Assembly (NCBI RefSeq): GCF_009769385.1
Contig: NZ_ML775961.1
Span: 248,001 to 312,000, forward strand
From: Saccharothrix deserti
GTDB taxonomy: Bacteria > Actinomycetota > Actinomycetes > Mycobacteriales > Pseudonocardiaceae
DNA: 64,000 nucleotides
Direction: 5' to 3'
Every line of letters starts with the position of its first letter. Position 1 is the first letter of the stretch. The notes below the pieces were generated by a model. That model was not told the origin of the DNA. It worked only from the letters and a program-made list of their open reading frames with translations, and did not search any database. Shown one piece after another: positions 31,111 through 41,459 of the stretch. Both the position numbers and the translations under genes were made by a program.

Positions 31111-33504
31111 ATGGGGACCACCGCGCTGGTGCTGCCGCTCGCCGATCCCGCCGCCGACCTGGAGACGGTGGGTGGCAAGGGCGCCTCGCTGGCCAGGCTC
31201 GCCGCCGCCGGTCTGCCCGTTCCGGACGGCTTCCACCTCACCACGCACGCCTACCGCCGGTTCACCGCCGACCTCGACGCGGAGATCCGGGAAGGGCTCC
31301 GGGGCGAGGACCCGGCCACCGCGATCGCCGCCGCGTTCGCGCGCAGGGACGTGCCGGACGACATCGCCGCCGCGATCCGCGCGGCCCTGCCGTCCGGGCC
31401 GGTCGCGGTGCGCTCGTCGGCCACCGCCGAGGACCTGCCGGACCTGTCGTTCGCGGGCCAGCACGACACGTTCCTCGACGTCTCGGGCGACGACGTGCTG
31501 CACGCGGTCAAGCGGTGCTGGGCGTCGCTGTGGACGGCACGCGCCATCGCCTACCGCGCCCGCAACGGCATCACCGACGTGGCACTGGCCGTGGTCGTGC
31601 AGGAGATGGTCCCCGCCGACGCGGCCGGGGTGCTGTTCACCGCGAACCCGGTCACCGGCGCGCGGACGGAGACCGTGGTCAACGCCGCGCCCGGCCTGGG
31701 CGAGGCGCTCGTCGGCGGATCGGTCACCCCCGACGAGTACGTGGCGACGTCCGGCGAGGTGCGGCGGTCGGGTGGTTCCCTGCTGTCCGATGCCCAAGTG
31801 CTGGAGCTGGCCGATTTGGGCGCGCGGATCCAGGACCTGTACGGCGTGCCGATGGACGTCGAGTGGGCCGTGGCCGACGGGCGGATCGCGGTGTTGCAGG
31901 CCCGCCCGATCACGGCGCTGGCCGAGGTCTGGAACGACAGCCTGCGCGGCGACTACCTGTGGACGTGCGCGAACCTGCGCGAAGCCGTGCCGAGCGTGAT
32001 GACGTCCGCCACCTGGTCGTTCGCCAAGGTGCTGGCGCAGCCGCCGATCGCCGGGCACCCGACGTCGGGCAACATCGGCGGCCGGTTCTACCTCAACATG
32101 AGCGCCGCGCTGGCCGTCGGCTCGGCGCTCGGGCTCGGCGGGTTGATGCGCCGGGTGGCCGAGCAGGCGTTCGGGCGCATCCCGCCCGGCGTGGAACTGC
32201 CGCGGCTGCCGCTGTCACGCCCGGCCGTGCTGCGCGCGGCGGTCGGCGCGGTGGTGCCGTTCCTCCGGCAGGGCCGGGAGTACCGGGCGAAGATCGACGG
32301 CCTGCTGGCGTCCGCGCCCGGCCGGGCCGAACGGCTGCACGCGGCGTTCCGCGCCGCGACCACGCCCGCCGAACTGCTCGCGCTGTGGAAGTCCGATGTG
32401 GACGAGGCGCTGCACGTGGACGCCAGGGTGTTCGACACGGGCGCGCGCAACGGCCAGATGTCGACGCTCAAGGTCCGCCGCCGGCTGGTGAAGCTGGTGG
32501 GGGAGGACGACGCCACCGCGCTGCTGACCGGCGCGCACGGCGCGGCGGGGGAGTTGGAGAGCCTGGGGCCGGTCCTGGGCCTGGCACGCCTGCGGCGTGG
32601 CGAGATCACCCGTGAGGCGTACGTCCGGCAGTACGGCCACCGGTTCGCCGACGAGTTCGAGGTGTCCGCGCCGCGCCCGGCCGAGGACCCGACGTGGCCC
32701 GATCTGCAGGACGTCGGAGTCGACCCCGACGAGTTGCTGGCACGACAGGCGGCCGTGCGGGACGCGGCGTGGGAACGCCTGCGAGCCGCCCACCCCGGCA
32801 AGGTGGCCGGCCTGCGCCGCCAGGTCGACGAATTCGCCGAACGGGCTCGTGAACGTGAGCGCGCACGGTCGGAGTTCGCCCGGACGTTCGGCGTGCTGCG
32901 GGCGTTCCTGGTGCGGGCGGGGGAGGTGACCGGGCACGGCGACGCCGTGTTCTTCCTGCCGATCGAGGAGACCTTGCGCGTTCTCGAAGGCGACGAGACC
33001 CCGTTGGCAGCGGTACCGGCCCGCCGAGCCGCCTACGACCGCTACCGCGCGCTGCCGCCGTACCCGACGCTGATCCGGGGCCACTTCGACCCCGAGACGT
33101 GGGCCGCCGACCCGAACCGCAGGTCGGACGTCTACGACGCGTCCACCGAACCCGAACCGCAGGGTGATGCGGTATCTGGTTTCCCCGGCGCGGCCGGTGT
33201 CGTGGAGGGCGTGGCACGGGTGATCCACGACGTCGCGGACGGCGCCGCCCTCCGACAGGACGAGATCCTGGTGACCACGGTGACGAACATCGGCTGGACC
33301 CCGCTGTTCCCCCGCGCCGCCGCCGTGGTGACCGACGTCGGCGCACCGCTGTCGCACGCCGCGATCGTCGCGCGCGAGCTGGGCATCCCGGCCGTCGTCG
33401 GCTGCGGCAACGCCACCACCCGCATCAAGACCAGCGACCGCGTCCGGGTTGACGGCGGACGCGGCACCGTGACCGTGCTGGCGCAGTCACTCCCGTCGGG
33501 GTAG
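31111..33504 (+). CDS. PEP-synthase/rifampin phosphotransferase-like enzyme
   Basis: The 797-residue product has an N-terminal pyruvate-phosphate-dikinase ATP-grasp domain (GGKGASLARLAAAGLPVP; RSSATAEDLPDLSFAGQHDT; ATP-grasp end YGVPMDVEWAVADGRIAVLQ), a long helical middle region and a C-terminal swivel domain with the phosphohistidine motif GAPLSHAAIVARELGIPAVV (His at about 749). This order, ATP-binding, middle, His domain, is that of rifampin phosphotransferase (Rph, about 865 aa), which inactivates rifamycins using ATP. The chain is shorter than typical Rph, and related PEP-utilising enzymes of unknown substrate exist, so resistance is likely but not certain. Start ATG at 31111. Confidence 0.75.
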   Translation: MGTTALVLPLADPAADLETVGGKGASLARLAAAGLPVPDGFHLTTHAYRRFTADLDAEIREGLRGEDPATAIAAAFARRDVPDDIAAAIRAALPSGPVAVRSSATAEDLPDLSFAGQHDTFLDVSGDDVLHAVKRCWASLWTARAIAYRARNGITDVALAVVVQEMVPADAAGVLFTANPVTGARTETVVNAAPGLGEALVGGSVTPDEYVATSGEVRRSGGSLLSDAQVLELADLGARIQDLYGVPMDVEWAVADGRIAVLQARPITALAEVWNDSLRGDYLWTCANLREAVPSVMTSATWSFAKVLAQPPIAGHPTSGNIGGRFYLNMSAALAVGSALGLGGLMRRVAEQAFGRIPPGVELPRLPLSRPAVLRAAVGAVVPFLRQGREYRAKIDGLLASAPGRAERLHAAFRAATTPAELLALWKSDVDEALHVDARVFDTGARNGQMSTLKVRRRLVKLVGEDDATALLTGAHGAAGELESLGPVLGLARLRRGEITREAYVRQYGHRFADEFEVSAPRPAEDPTWPDLQDVGVDPDELLARQAAVRDAAWERLRAAHPGKVAGLRRQVDEFAERARERERARSEFARTFGVLRAFLVRAGEVTGHGDAVFFLPIEETLRVLEGDETPLAAVPARRAAYDRYRALPPYPTLIRGHFDPETWAADPNRRSDVYDASTEPEPQGDAVSGFPGAAGVVEGVARVIHDVADGAALRQDEILVTTVTNIGWTPLFPRAAAVVTDVGAPLSHAAIVARELGIPAVVGCGNATTRIKTSDRVRVDGGRGTVTVLAQSLPSG

Positions 33505-34665
33505 CTGACCGGTCGGCCCGGTGGTCACGGTGAACCGCCCCGGCCCGAACGTGACCTGCCCGGTGGGTCCGGGGGAGACGGTGGCGCTGCCCGCCTGCAG
33601 ATCCGCCTCGAAACCGGGCAGCTTGAGCCGGATCAACGCGGGCAGCAGCACGGCCACGGTGAACAGCCCGACCAGCACCGGCGTGGTGGCGGTCACCATC
33701 ACGGCGGTCACCTTCGTGGAGAAGAAGAACGCCGTCCACATCGTGCCGAGCAGCAGCAACGAGATCGTCGCCACCGCGTAGCCGCCCCAGATGCCGGCGC
33801 GACCGCCTTCATCTCCCGCTCCAGCAACTGCAGGTTCCGCTGGGCATCCACGTGCCCGCGACTGCGCGTCAGACACTCCCGCAGGTGGTGCATGGCACGC
33901 ACCCGGTACCCGAACCGGCCGCGCGCGTCGGCCGCCAACGACCCCATGCGGTGGTGTGCGACCCCGGCTACGAAATGCGGGTCCGCCTCCGTGTCCGGTG
34001 CCGACTCGATCGCCGACTGCGCCTGCGCGTACGCCTCCTCGTACCGCCCCATCTGGACGTACAACGCGCCGAGGTCGGCGTGGCTGCCGTGGTACGGGTC
34101 GATCTCGCGAGCCGCGGCGAACTGCCGCTCGGCTCGGTCGAACGCGCGCACGTGGTCGTACACCTCGGCCAGCAGCACGTGCAGGGCCGCCTCGTCCGGG
34201 GCGTTGATCAACGCCTGCCGCGCGGTCTCCTCCGCCTCCTCGAACCGGCGGGCGGCCCGCAGGCGGCTGATCCGGGCGCGGATGGCGCGCGGGTCGTCCG
34301 GCCCGGCGAGCCGCCGGGCCTCTTCGAAGACCGCCAGTGCCGCCCCGGGCCGCCACGCGTCCAGGTGGGTCCGGCCGAGGGCCAGGCGCAGCGGCACGCT
34401 GTCCGGTGACTTCGCGAGCGCGTCGGTGGCCACCGCGACGGCCCGGTCGTACTCGTGGGCACGGGACAGTTCGGTCACGCGGCACGCGACCAGGCGGTCG
34501 TCGTCACCAACGAACGCCGCCATGGCCTCGGCGTCGCGGTGCCGGGCCACCAGCACGCGGCCCCACGCGATGCGCAGGTCGACGTCGTCGGGGGAGTGGG
34601 CGAGGCGAGGGTGCGTCCGGCCAACGCCTCGGCCTGGTCCAGCTCACCTCGGCGGCGGTCGGCAT
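33487..34665 (-). pseudogene. TPR-repeat membrane protein gene with multiple frameshifts
   Basis: Pieces in different frames make one protein. The start is an ATG at 34665 behind AGGGGG. GELDQAEALAGRTLA follows in a second frame (first shift within about 20 codons of the start). After a shift near 34605 there is DDVDLRIAWGRVLVARHRDA and then the long TPR part (ARRFEEAEETARQALINAPD, LGALYVQMGRYEEAYAQAQ). After a shift near 33800 there is IWGGYAVATISLLLLGTMW and further membrane helices, ending GPTGQLPRRE. Three shifts suggest decay or poor sequence. Its end overlaps the convergent phosphotransferase-like gene. Confidence 0.7.
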
Positions 34666-34800
34666 GGGTCCCCCTCGGTGGCCCGGTCCGTTGTCGATCA
34701 CAGTGCACCGTAGTGACCGGTCGGGCACGCCTTCGTTCGAGTGACCGTGGCGGCAGGCGGGGTATTCCGTTGTGGTGACCGGATCGTTACAGTCGGTGTC

Positions 34801-34814
34801 TGGGAACGCTCCCA
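34801..34814. promoter_or_regulatory. CebR-type operator
   Basis: TGGGAACGCTCCCA differs by one base from the CebR consensus TGGGAGCGCTCCCA, the cellobiose-responsive LacI-family operator of Streptomyces and other actinomycetes. It lies 24 bp upstream of the CBM2 protein start, consistent with induction by cello-oligosaccharides. Confidence 0.8.
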
Positions 34815-34837
34815 GAAACGACAACGAAGGGGTTGTT

Positions 34838-35983
34838 GTGCGAAATCTGCTGGCGGCGGTGGCCGCTGTGGTGTCGATAGCCGGGTTGGTGGTGATCGGC
34901 GGGACCAGCACCGCGGGTGCGGCTCCCGTCTGCGCCGTGGACTACAAGCTGAACCAGTGGGCGACCGGGTTCACCGCGAACGTGACCGTGACCAACCAGT
35001 CCGCTCCGGTCACCTCGTGGAACCTCGCCTGGACGTTCGCCGGCAACCAGGCGATCAGCTCCGGGTGGAGCGCCGACGTGAAGCAGTCCGGCGCCCGGGT
35101 GACGGTCTCCAACATGCCGTGGAACGGTTCGCTGGCCACGGGCGCGAGCGCGCAGTTCGGCTTCCAGGCCACCTACAGCGGCACGAACGAGGTGCCGACC
35201 GACTTCGCGTTCAACGGCGTCTCGTGCAGTGGTGACGGGCCGACCACCACCACGACGTCTACGACCACCACCACCACCACCACGACCGGTGTGCCGCCAG
35301 TCGGCTGCGGCACGGCGGCGTTGTGCGACGACTTCGAGCAGCAGACCGGGACCACCCCGGCCGGCCGGTGGACCGTCGGCGCGGCCAACTGCACCGGCCA
35401 GGGCGCGGTCAGCATCGACAACTCGGTCGCGCACAGCGGCTCGAAGTCGGTACGCGTCAACGGTGCGGCGGGCTACTGCAACCACATCTTCTTCGGCACT
35501 CCGGTGACCGGGTCGTCCGCCGCCGTGCACGGCCGGTTCTACGTCCGCCACACCACGGCGCTGCCGGCGGCGCACGTGACGTTCATGGCCATGAAGGACA
35601 CCGCTGACGCGGGCAAGGACCTGCGCATGGGCGGCCAGAACGCGGCGTTGCAGTGGAACCGGGAGTCCGACGACGCCACCCTGCCCGCGCAGAGCCCGCA
35701 GGGCGTGGCGATGAGCAAACCGCTGCCCACCGGCCAGTGGAACTGCGTGCAGTTCACCGTCGACCCGGCGGGCAGGCTCTCGACCTCGCTGAACGGCGCG
35801 CCGGTCGAGGGTCTGCAGGTGGACGGCGTGCCGACGCCCGATATCGACCAGCAGTGGCTGGCCAGGTCCGGCTGGCGGCCCGCCGTCACGGACCTGCGGC
35901 TGGGCTGGGAGAGCTACGGCGACGGCGCGGACACCCTTTGGTACGACGACGTCACGGTCGGCTCCTCGCCGATCGCCTGCTAG
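34838..35983 (+). CDS. Secreted cellulose-binding protein with CBM2 and a C-terminal lectin/glucanase-like domain
   Basis: The 381-residue product has a signal peptide (RNLLAAVAAVVSIAGLVVIG, cleavage near AGA) and a family 2 carbohydrate-binding module (about residues 30-130; CAVDYKLNQWATGFTANVTV, TSWNLAWTF, NGSLATGASAQFGF). A poly-Thr linker follows (about 133-150). The C-terminal domain of about 225 residues (LCDDFEQQTG, GAAGYCNHIFFG, VHGRFYVRHTTALP, LRLGWESYG, TLWYDDV) is like concanavalin A-type lectin/glucanase proteins. No catalytic residues were identified. It probably binds or cleaves plant polysaccharide. The GTG start follows GAAGGGG, and a CebR-type box precedes it. Confidence 0.83.
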   Translation: MRNLLAAVAAVVSIAGLVVIGGTSTAGAAPVCAVDYKLNQWATGFTANVTVTNQSAPVTSWNLAWTFAGNQAISSGWSADVKQSGARVTVSNMPWNGSLATGASAQFGFQATYSGTNEVPTDFAFNGVSCSGDGPTTTTTSTTTTTTTTTGVPPVGCGTAALCDDFEQQTGTTPAGRWTVGAANCTGQGAVSIDNSVAHSGSKSVRVNGAAGYCNHIFFGTPVTGSSAAVHGRFYVRHTTALPAAHVTFMAMKDTADAGKDLRMGGQNAALQWNRESDDATLPAQSPQGVAMSKPLPTGQWNCVQFTVDPAGRLSTSLNGAPVEGLQVDGVPTPDIDQQWLARSGWRPAVTDLRLGWESYGDGADTLWYDDVTVGSSPIAC

Positions 35984-35989
35984 TCGGGC

Positions 35990-36024
35990 GTGGGCGCCGG
36001 GGTCCGTACGGCTCCGGCGCCCAC
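35990..36024 (+). terminator. Intrinsic terminator after the CBM2 protein gene
   Basis: GTGGGCGCCGG (35990-36000) pairs with CCGGCGCCCAC (36014-36024), 7 bp after the stop codon. Confidence 0.65.
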
Positions 36025-36128
36025 GGAACGCTGGGAGGACCAGCCTTCGCCCGGTCCGACCGGGCGATCACCCGGTCGTGAGATGCGCCCCATCGGTACC
36101 GTCTTCTCAATAACTTCAGTGTTGACTA

Positions 36129-36174
36129 AAACGAGTCTTTCCCAGTGGTCCGTGCCACCGGGAAAGACTCGTTT
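36129..36174. terminator. Bidirectional terminator before the UvrA-like gene end
   Basis: A perfect 15-bp stem AAACGAGTCTTTCCC (36129-36143) / GGGAAAGACTCGTTT (36160-36174), with inner GTGG/CCAC pairing. A/T runs on both outer flanks make it a good terminator in either direction. It lies between convergent genes, 19 bp beyond the UvrA-like stop. Confidence 0.8.
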
Positions 36175-36192
36175 CAAAACACGCCAGGACGG

Positions 36193-38454
<2,262 letters not shown>

Positions 38455-38482
38455 CGCCTTGCTTCCCCCTGGTTTGTTTATG

Positions 38483-38515
38483 GCGTAAAGTGATCGCGGG
38501 CACGATACTTTACGC
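38483..38515. promoter_or_regulatory. Operator between the UvrA-like and TetR genes
   Basis: GCGTAAAGT (38483-38491) and ACTTTACGC (38507-38515) form a perfect 9-bp inverted repeat with a 15-nt spacer in the divergent intergenic region, placed to control both the UvrA-like gene and the TetR gene. Confidence 0.65.
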
Positions 38516-38531
38516 TGTAAGGGGTGAGCAA

Positions 38532-39323
38532 GTGGCCGTGTTCGCCGGGCAGGGTGACGCGCATCGGTCGATGCGGCTGTTGTGGCGTGAGCCCGGTGGG
38601 TCGGCGGGGCCGGGGTTGAGTGTGGACGTGATCCTGGACGCGGCGATCGCGGTGGCGGACGGCGACGGCATGGCGGCGTTGTCGATGCGTGCGGTGGGGG
38701 ACCGGTTGGGGCGTTCGGCGATGGCGTTGTACACGTATGTGCCGAGCAAGGCCGAGTTGGTCGATTTGATGTACGACAAGGTGCTGGGGGAGTTGCCGGC
38801 GGAGTACCCGTTGGGCGACGGGTGGCGGGTGGCGTTGCGGGCGTGGGCGGAGGACCTGCGGGGGTTCTTCCTGGCGCATCCGTGGGTGTTGCAGGTGTCG
38901 CAGGCTCGGCCGGTGTTGGGGCCGAACGAGTTCGCGATGTTGGAGACGTTGTTGCGGATCCTGCGGGAGACGGGGTTGGGGCCGTCGGTGTTGCGGGGTG
39001 TGGTGGGTGCGGTGGTGCAGTTCGTGCGTGGTGCGGCGGGGGTGATCGCGGATGCGCGACGTGCGGCGCGGGAGACGGGGATGACGGACGAGGAGTGGTG
39101 GTTCTCGCGGTCGCCGGTGTTGGAGGAGGTGGCGACGGGTTTCGCGGAGCGGTTCCCGTTGGCGTCGTGGATCGGGGCGGAGGAGCCGCCGCCGGTGGTG
39201 GGGGATGAGTGCGTGCCGTACCTGGAGCGGGACGCGGTGCGGAATTTCGTGACGGGGTTGGACGTGTTGCTGGACGGTATCGAGGCGGCGGTGGCGCGGG
39301 CCGGGGCGGGCGTCGAGGGCTGA
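38532..39323 (+). CDS. TetR family transcriptional regulator (TetR_C-type, drug-resistance class)
   Basis: The 263-residue product has about 35 N-terminal residues before the HTH (VDVILDAAIAVADGDGMAAL, SMRAVGDRLGRSAMALYTYV, PSKAELVDLMYDKVLGELP) and a large C-terminal ligand domain, the size class of TetR/ActII-type drug sensors. The GTG at 38532 was chosen because AGGGGTGA lies 6 nt upstream. It is divergent from the UvrA-like gene, which it probably represses. Unlike its neighbours, the gene ends most codons in G rather than C, a mild compositional oddity. Confidence 0.83.
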   Translation: MAVFAGQGDAHRSMRLLWREPGGSAGPGLSVDVILDAAIAVADGDGMAALSMRAVGDRLGRSAMALYTYVPSKAELVDLMYDKVLGELPAEYPLGDGWRVALRAWAEDLRGFFLAHPWVLQVSQARPVLGPNEFAMLETLLRILRETGLGPSVLRGVVGAVVQFVRGAAGVIADARRAARETGMTDEEWWFSRSPVLEEVATGFAERFPLASWIGAEEPPPVVGDECVPYLERDAVRNFVTGLDVLLDGIEAAVARAGAGVEG

Positions 39324-39363
39324 GGTCGGTCCCACCGTGCCCAGTCGGTCCTGGGAAACAGGG

Positions 39364-39393
39364 CGGCGACGGCGCGTGTGTGCGCCGTCGCCG
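39364..39393. terminator. Hairpin between convergent TetR and encapsulin genes
   Basis: A perfect 12-bp stem CGGCGACGGCGC (39364-39375) / GCGCCGTCGCCG (39382-39393) with a 6-nt loop, between the two stop codons. Confidence 0.7.
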
Positions 39394-39414
39394 GGTGCCG
39401 ATCTCGGTGTGGGG

Positions 39415-40830
39415 TCAGTCTTCGCGGCCGAGTTGGACGTGCTCCAGCACGCCGATGGCGTCCGGTACGAGGACCGCGGCGGAGTAGTACGTGCTGACGA
39501 GGTAGGAGATGATGCCCTTTTCGCTGACGCCCATGGTCCGCACCGACAGGCCCGGCTGGTACTCGTCGGGGATGCCGGTCTGGTGCAGGCCGATGACGCC
39601 CTGGTTCTGCTCGCCGGCGCGCAGCAGCAGGATCGAGCTGGTGCGGTTGTCGCTGATCTCCAGCTTGTTGCACGGCAGCAGCGGAACACCGCGCCACGCG
39701 GGCACGTGGTGGCCGTTCAGGTCCACTGTGGACGGGTAGACGCCGCGTTTGGTGCATTCCTTGCCGAACGTCGCGATCACCCGCGGGTGGGCCAGGAACG
39801 CGGTCGGCTCCTTCCACACGGTGGCCAGCAGGTCGTCCATGTCGTCCGGCGTCGGCGCGCCGTTGCGGGTGTGGATGCGCTGCTTGAGGTCCGCGGCGTG
39901 CAGCAGCCCGAACGAGCGGTTGTTCACCATCTCGTGCTCCTGGCGTTCGCGCAGGGCCTCGATGGTCAGCCGCAACTGCTCCTCGGTCTGGTTCATGGGG
40001 TTGTTGTAGAGGTCCGCGACCCGGCTGTGCACCCGCAGGACCGTCTGCGCGACGCTGAGTTCCAGTTCGCGCGGCGTGAGCTCGTAGTCCACGAAGGTCG
40101 CCGGCAGGTCCGGCTCGCCGTCGTGGCCCGAGGCGATGTCGATCTCGGCCTCGCCGTGCGCGTTCTGCCGCCGATCGCCGACGTTGAAGGCGCGCTGGAT
40201 GTGCGCGCGCAGGGCGCCCGCCTCGCCGTTGAGCTGCTCGAAGTCCTGCCACGACAGCACCAGCGCGGTGACCGGCGTGACGGCCTTGGCGGTGAAGTCC
40301 CACTCGTCCTGCGGCCCGGCGAGCACCTTGTCGCCGAAGTAGTCGCCGTCGGCCAGGACGCCGAGCACGGTCTTGTCGCCGTACTCGCCCGTGCCGATCT
40401 TGTCGACCTTGCCGTGCGCGACCAGGAACAGTTCGTTCTGCGGACGACCGCGTTCGACGATGACGTCGCCCGGGCCGTACTCGCGCTGCTGGAAGCAGCG
40501 CGCCAACGCGGACAGCGCCTCCACGTCGTCGAATCCCCGCAGCAGGGGCAGTTCGCAGAGCTCCTGCGGCACCACGTCGATGTCCGCGCCGATGTTGGTG
40601 AACGTCAGTCGGCCGTCGCCGATCGCGTAGCTGAGCCTGCGGTTGACCCGGTAGGCGCCGCCTTTGGCCTCCACCCAGGGCAGGACCTTCAGCAGCCACC
40701 GGGAGGTGATGTTCTGCATCTGCGGCACGGACTTGGTCGTCGTCGCCAGGTTCCGGGCCGCGGCTGTGCTGAGGCTCAGCCGGTTTTGTTCGCTCTCCAC
40801 GTCGGGGGTGGGTGAATCGGTCACAGTCAC
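39415..40830 (-). CDS. Family 2B encapsulin nanocompartment shell protein
   Basis: The 471-residue product has the family 2B encapsulin plan. An N-terminal arm carries [40 protein letters not shown] and [11 protein letters not shown]. An inserted cyclic-nucleotide-binding domain sits at about residues 90-220 ([32 protein letters not shown]). The HK97-type remainder follows ([60 protein letters not shown]). Such proteins self-assemble into 24-nm shells; known family 2B cargo includes terpene cyclases and polyprenyl synthases. The start is uncertain: GTG at 40830 gives the usual MTVTD-like N-terminus, and a TTG at 40845 is in frame. It is divergent from a terpenoid operon. Confidence 0.9.
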   Translation of the reverse strand: MTVTDSPTPDVESEQNRLSLSTAAARNLATTTKSVPQMQNITSRWLLKVLPWVEAKGGAYRVNRRLSYAIGDGRLTFTNIGADIDVVPQELCELPLLRGFDDVEALSALARCFQQREYGPGDVIVERGRPQNELFLVAHGKVDKIGTGEYGDKTVLGVLADGDYFGDKVLAGPQDEWDFTAKAVTPVTALVLSWQDFEQLNGEAGALRAHIQRAFNVGDRRQNAHGEAEIDIASGHDGEPDLPATFVDYELTPRELELSVAQTVLRVHSRVADLYNNPMNQTEEQLRLTIEALRERQEHEMVNNRSFGLLHAADLKQRIHTRNGAPTPDDMDDLLATVWKEPTAFLAHPRVIATFGKECTKRGVYPSTVDLNGHHVPAWRGVPLLPCNKLEISDNRTSSILLLRAGEQNQGVIGLHQTGIPDEYQPGLSVRTMGVSEKGIISYLVSTYYSAAVLVPDAIGVLEHVQLGRED

Positions 40831-41459
40831 CGCGTGCACCGCCAATCCATTTTTTGTTGACCGGATCGACTCGACCGTAGTCAGCGGAAAAGGAAGGGGG
40901 AAGTATCCGATACGGCGACCTCCCTCCGGGTTAACGGCGACCTCCCTCCGGGTTGTCTGTCGGTGCGGTGTGCGCGCGCTGTGTGACTGGAACGCGGAGG
41001 TGGCCGTCTTCGGGGAAGTTGGTGGTTTTACCGGTGTCGTTCACCTGGCCGTGGAGTTGACCGGTGGCGGGGTGTGGATTTATCGCCCGCCGGGGTCGGC
41101 GATGGGCCTTGACGTGCCGCAGGGTGACCAAATCCGCACATGTGCGGAGAGTGGTTCCTTCGTATGAGTTCATTCCGACGGTCGAACCGGCGATTTTTCG
41201 GCAGGTAAATCTACCGGCACTCCGGAACGTGTCCACACCACAGTGCGGGGAATCACGAACGTGAATCGTCAGCGGATCGACGTCGATTTGCGTGATACCT
41301 GGTCGAGGGACTGCCCGGTGTCGACGGCGGTGTTAGTTTCCGAGAGGCGATCGGGGTCACGCCCGTCGCGACGCGAATGCACCGCTGTCCACCGCACCTT
41401 TCCCGGTGCGGATCCGGTGCCGCGTCTCGCCCGGAAAGCGGCACATGGAGGTTGATCCG
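40831..41459. other. 629-bp divergent intergenic region between encapsulin and terpenoid operon
   Basis: I see no convincing gene. The region holds the 21-bp direct repeat at 40912-40954, an A-rich tract (about 40888-40905) and AT-richer patches around 41180-41290 suitable for plus-strand promoters. It is large for a simple divergent promoter, so complex regulation or a small RNA is possible. Confidence 0.5.
40912..40954. repeat. 21-bp direct repeat with 22-bp period upstream of the encapsulin gene
   Basis: Two identical copies of a 21-bp unit (ACGGCGACC...CCGGGTT) occupy 40912-40932 and 40934-40954. A two-helical-turn spacing places both on the same DNA face about 80-125 bp upstream of the encapsulin start, typical of an activator or repressor binding tandemly. 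Confidence 0.65.

Noticed and set aside
39415..40830. Reading the encapsulin as a Crp-type regulator because of its cyclic-nucleotide-binding domain
   Set aside because: There is no HTH domain, and the flanking sequences match the family 2B encapsulin shell throughout.
40912..40954. Possible CRISPR repeat
   Set aside because: Only two copies with one base between them and no spacers or cas genes.
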